From assembly GCA_024239055.1 (NCBI GenBank), contig JANBVJ010000008.1, positions 1 through 12,529 of the forward strand: DNA of 12,529 bases, written 5' to 3'. Shown here piece by piece: positions 11,583 through 12,529 of the stretch (the first letter of the stretch is position 1; the number at the start of each line of letters is the position of its first letter). The stretch is from Patescibacteria group bacterium. GTDB lineage: Bacteria > Patescibacteria > Paceibacteria > Paceibacterales > UBA10102. Below the pieces are notes generated by a model. The model saw only the letters and a program-made list of their open reading frames with translations. It was not told where the DNA came from and did not search any database. A program made the translations under genes and the position numbers.

Positions 11583-12007
11583 TATTTACTCTCCTGTGCC
11601 TTCAGGACTTCTTTAATTATATTTTCTTTTCTAACTGGACTTGATTTTCCAGGATCTAATTTTTTTAATATATCTCTTACATCTGACTTCCTCATATTCT
11701 GTAGTTCTTCTTTAGTATAAACTTCTGGATCTGATGCTTGGGTTGTGTCTGTTTCTGTTGTATATGTCGTCGTCCCTTCAGTCATTGTACTATTACTAGA
11801 ATTTACATTAACAGTCGATGATACTTCATCACTAACTCTATCAAACATCAAATGCTTATCAAAGAATTCTATATCCAAATCAAACTTAATTAAATATGGC
11901 TGTTTTTTATAAAATCTGTAATGATGTTCTGTTCCAGGTACTGAAATTCTAAATGATTCTGAATCGCCGTTAAATAAAAATCTCACTGGTTTTTTTGCTA
12001 ATCCCAT
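11582..12007 (-). CDS. Head-module protein with C-terminal SAP/HeH-like domain
   Basis: This 141-residue protein has three parts. Residues 1 to about 57 look beta-rich (KKPVRFLFNGDSESFRISV, then HHYRFYKKQPYLIKF). Residues about 60-92 are a Ser/Thr-rich linker. The C-terminus (about 97-141) is helical, with TKEELQNMRKSDVRDILKKL followed by a basic turn and NIIKEVLKAQ, resembling SAP/HeH-LEM-like helix-extended-helix folds. Proteins of this design are common beside major capsid genes in tailed viruses, but their function is mostly unsettled; nucleic-acid or capsid contact is an inference. The start has a TATA-like element about 25 nt upstream. The stop shares one base with the next ATG (TAATG), suggesting coupled translation. 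No membrane segment is visible. Confidence 0.6.
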   Translation of the reverse strand: MGLAKKPVRFLFNGDSESFRISVPGTEHHYRFYKKQPYLIKFDLDIEFFDKHLMFDRVSDEVSSTVNVNSSNSTMTEGTTTYTTETDTTQASDPEVYTKEELQNMRKSDVRDILKKLDPGKSSPVRKENIIKEVLKAQESK

Positions 12008-12026
12008 ATTTTAGTTAATAAATACA

Positions 12027-12036
12027 TATTTATAAA
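12027..12036 (-). promoter_or_regulatory. TATA-like element for the gene starting at 12007
   Basis: Minus-strand TTTATAAATA is centred about 24-25 nt before the ATG. It overlaps the sulfotransferase stop codon. No Shine-Dalgarno sequence lies between it and the ATG, which fits a leaderless archaeal transcript. Confidence 0.55.
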
Positions 12037-12529
12037 TTTATTGTCTTATCATATTTAAATGATTCAAAATCTTTTTTGTATAACCTCACTACTTTTTTTA
12101 TTATCTTCTCATTATAATAATCTTTGAATATTGTCTTGTCTGTTTTGTTTCTATGCAAAAGGTTCTCCTTATTTTTAATCCCTATCTTTTCGCAAACTTT
12201 ATTATAATCTTCTTGAAGATTTTCAAATTTTCCAACAAAATCAGGCTTCTCAGGAATAAAGGTATATTGTGGCCTAAAATGTATATCCATATTCTTTATA
12301 TCTATATCCATAATAACGTCGACAAACTCATCAAAAGGCATTTCTCTATATAATTTTGGGTGATTCTGAATATTTTGCATTGCTCCTTTCTGTATAACAT
12401 GCCTAAAACAACTAGCTAATCTATCGAAAGGATTTCTAACGAATGCAAACTTAAAATATGATTTATCATATTTATCATTATCACATTTTTTTAGTTCATA
12501 AATTCCCCCTAGAGAAATGATTATTGAAG
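12030..12529 (-). CDS. Sulfotransferase (Sulfotransfer_2-like), 5' end beyond the window
   Basis: The frame is open to the right edge, so the gene starts outside the window; 165 residues and the stop are visible. The fragment holds KFAFVRNPFDRLASCF, which matches the 3'-phosphate-binding motif of PAPS-dependent sulfotransferases. It then has HFRPQYTFI, DFVGKFENLQEDY, LLHRNKT and, near the end, LYKKDFESFKYD, in the order seen in the carbohydrate sulfotransferase family PF03567. Such enzymes move sulfate from PAPS to a sugar hydroxyl. The 5'-phosphosulfate-binding loop would lie upstream and cannot be checked here. The gene is very AT-rich (12 G/C in 12061-12120) compared with the neck genes (28 in 11041-11100), which suggests recent acquisition. 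The acceptor is unknown; virion or host-surface glycans are possible. An internal ATG at 12380 is not the true start, because the key motif lies upstream of it. Confidence 0.85.
   Translation of the reverse strand, partial: SIIISLGGIYELKKCDNDKYDKSYFKFAFVRNPFDRLASCFRHVIQKGAMQNIQNHPKLYREMPFDEFVDVIMDIDIKNMDIHFRPQYTFIPEKPDFVGKFENLQEDYNKVCEKIGIKNKENLLHRNKTDKTIFKDYYNEKIIKKVVRLYKKDFESFKYDKTINL

Noticed and set aside
1..12529. tRNA genes, integrase, attachment sites, insertion sequences or a replication origin
   Set aside because: No supporting sequence was seen on either strand; the window is tightly packed with structural and small accessory genes.

Overview
The window is one strand of a tailed-virus (Caudoviricetes-type) structural module. 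Every supported gene lies on the minus strand, so transcription runs from the right end to the left. The recognisable order is head-tail adaptor, tail terminator-like protein, tail tube, tail assembly chaperone with a likely -1 frameshift, tape measure, baseplate-type protein, tail hub, fibre proteins, small membrane proteins, and a long modular fibre that runs off the left edge. No sheath gene sits beside the tube, and the tape measure is short (325 aa). A siphovirus-like particle with a tail of roughly 50 nm is therefore the best guess.

The host is probably an archaeon. Seven, perhaps eight, gene starts are preceded by a TATA-box-like element centred 24-27 nt upstream of the ATG. That is the spacing expected for leaderless archaeal transcripts. 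Nearly all the other starts are coupled to the preceding gene by TAATG or ATGA overlaps, and only one start has a clear Shine-Dalgarno sequence (AAGGAGGG, before the 6392 start). The DNA is AT-rich throughout, and no lineage can be named from this window.

Layout, right to left. 12529-12030: 3' part of a carbohydrate-type sulfotransferase. 12007-11403: a protein with a SAP/HeH-like tail and a 59-aa protein. 11364-8981: adaptor, terminator-like protein, an 84-aa basic protein and the tail tube. 8950-8068: an AT-rich accessory cassette interrupting the tail genes, made of a Tad2-like (DUF2829-like) protein with two zinc-finger-like modules, a 91-aa protein and a 31-aa membrane microprotein. 8068-6522: the chaperone pair and a tape measure with 19-residue repeats. 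6516-2675: a coiled-coil ORF, a baseplate-type protein, the hub and two fibre-type proteins. 2675-1845: a 50-aa protein, then three membrane proteins, the last two with XhlA-like and holin-like layouts. 1806-1: a beta-rich 120-aa protein, a 32-aa microprotein and the large fibre.

Most of these genes would act in neck joining, tail polymerisation, length control and host recognition. The main surprises are the Tad2-like/zinc-finger accessory cassette inside the tail operon, the viral sulfotransferase, the regular TATA-to-ATG spacing, and a beta-domain reused at the ends of the hub and fibre proteins. There is no gene-free stretch longer than 300 bases. I saw no tRNA, rRNA, CRISPR array, integrase or insertion sequence.
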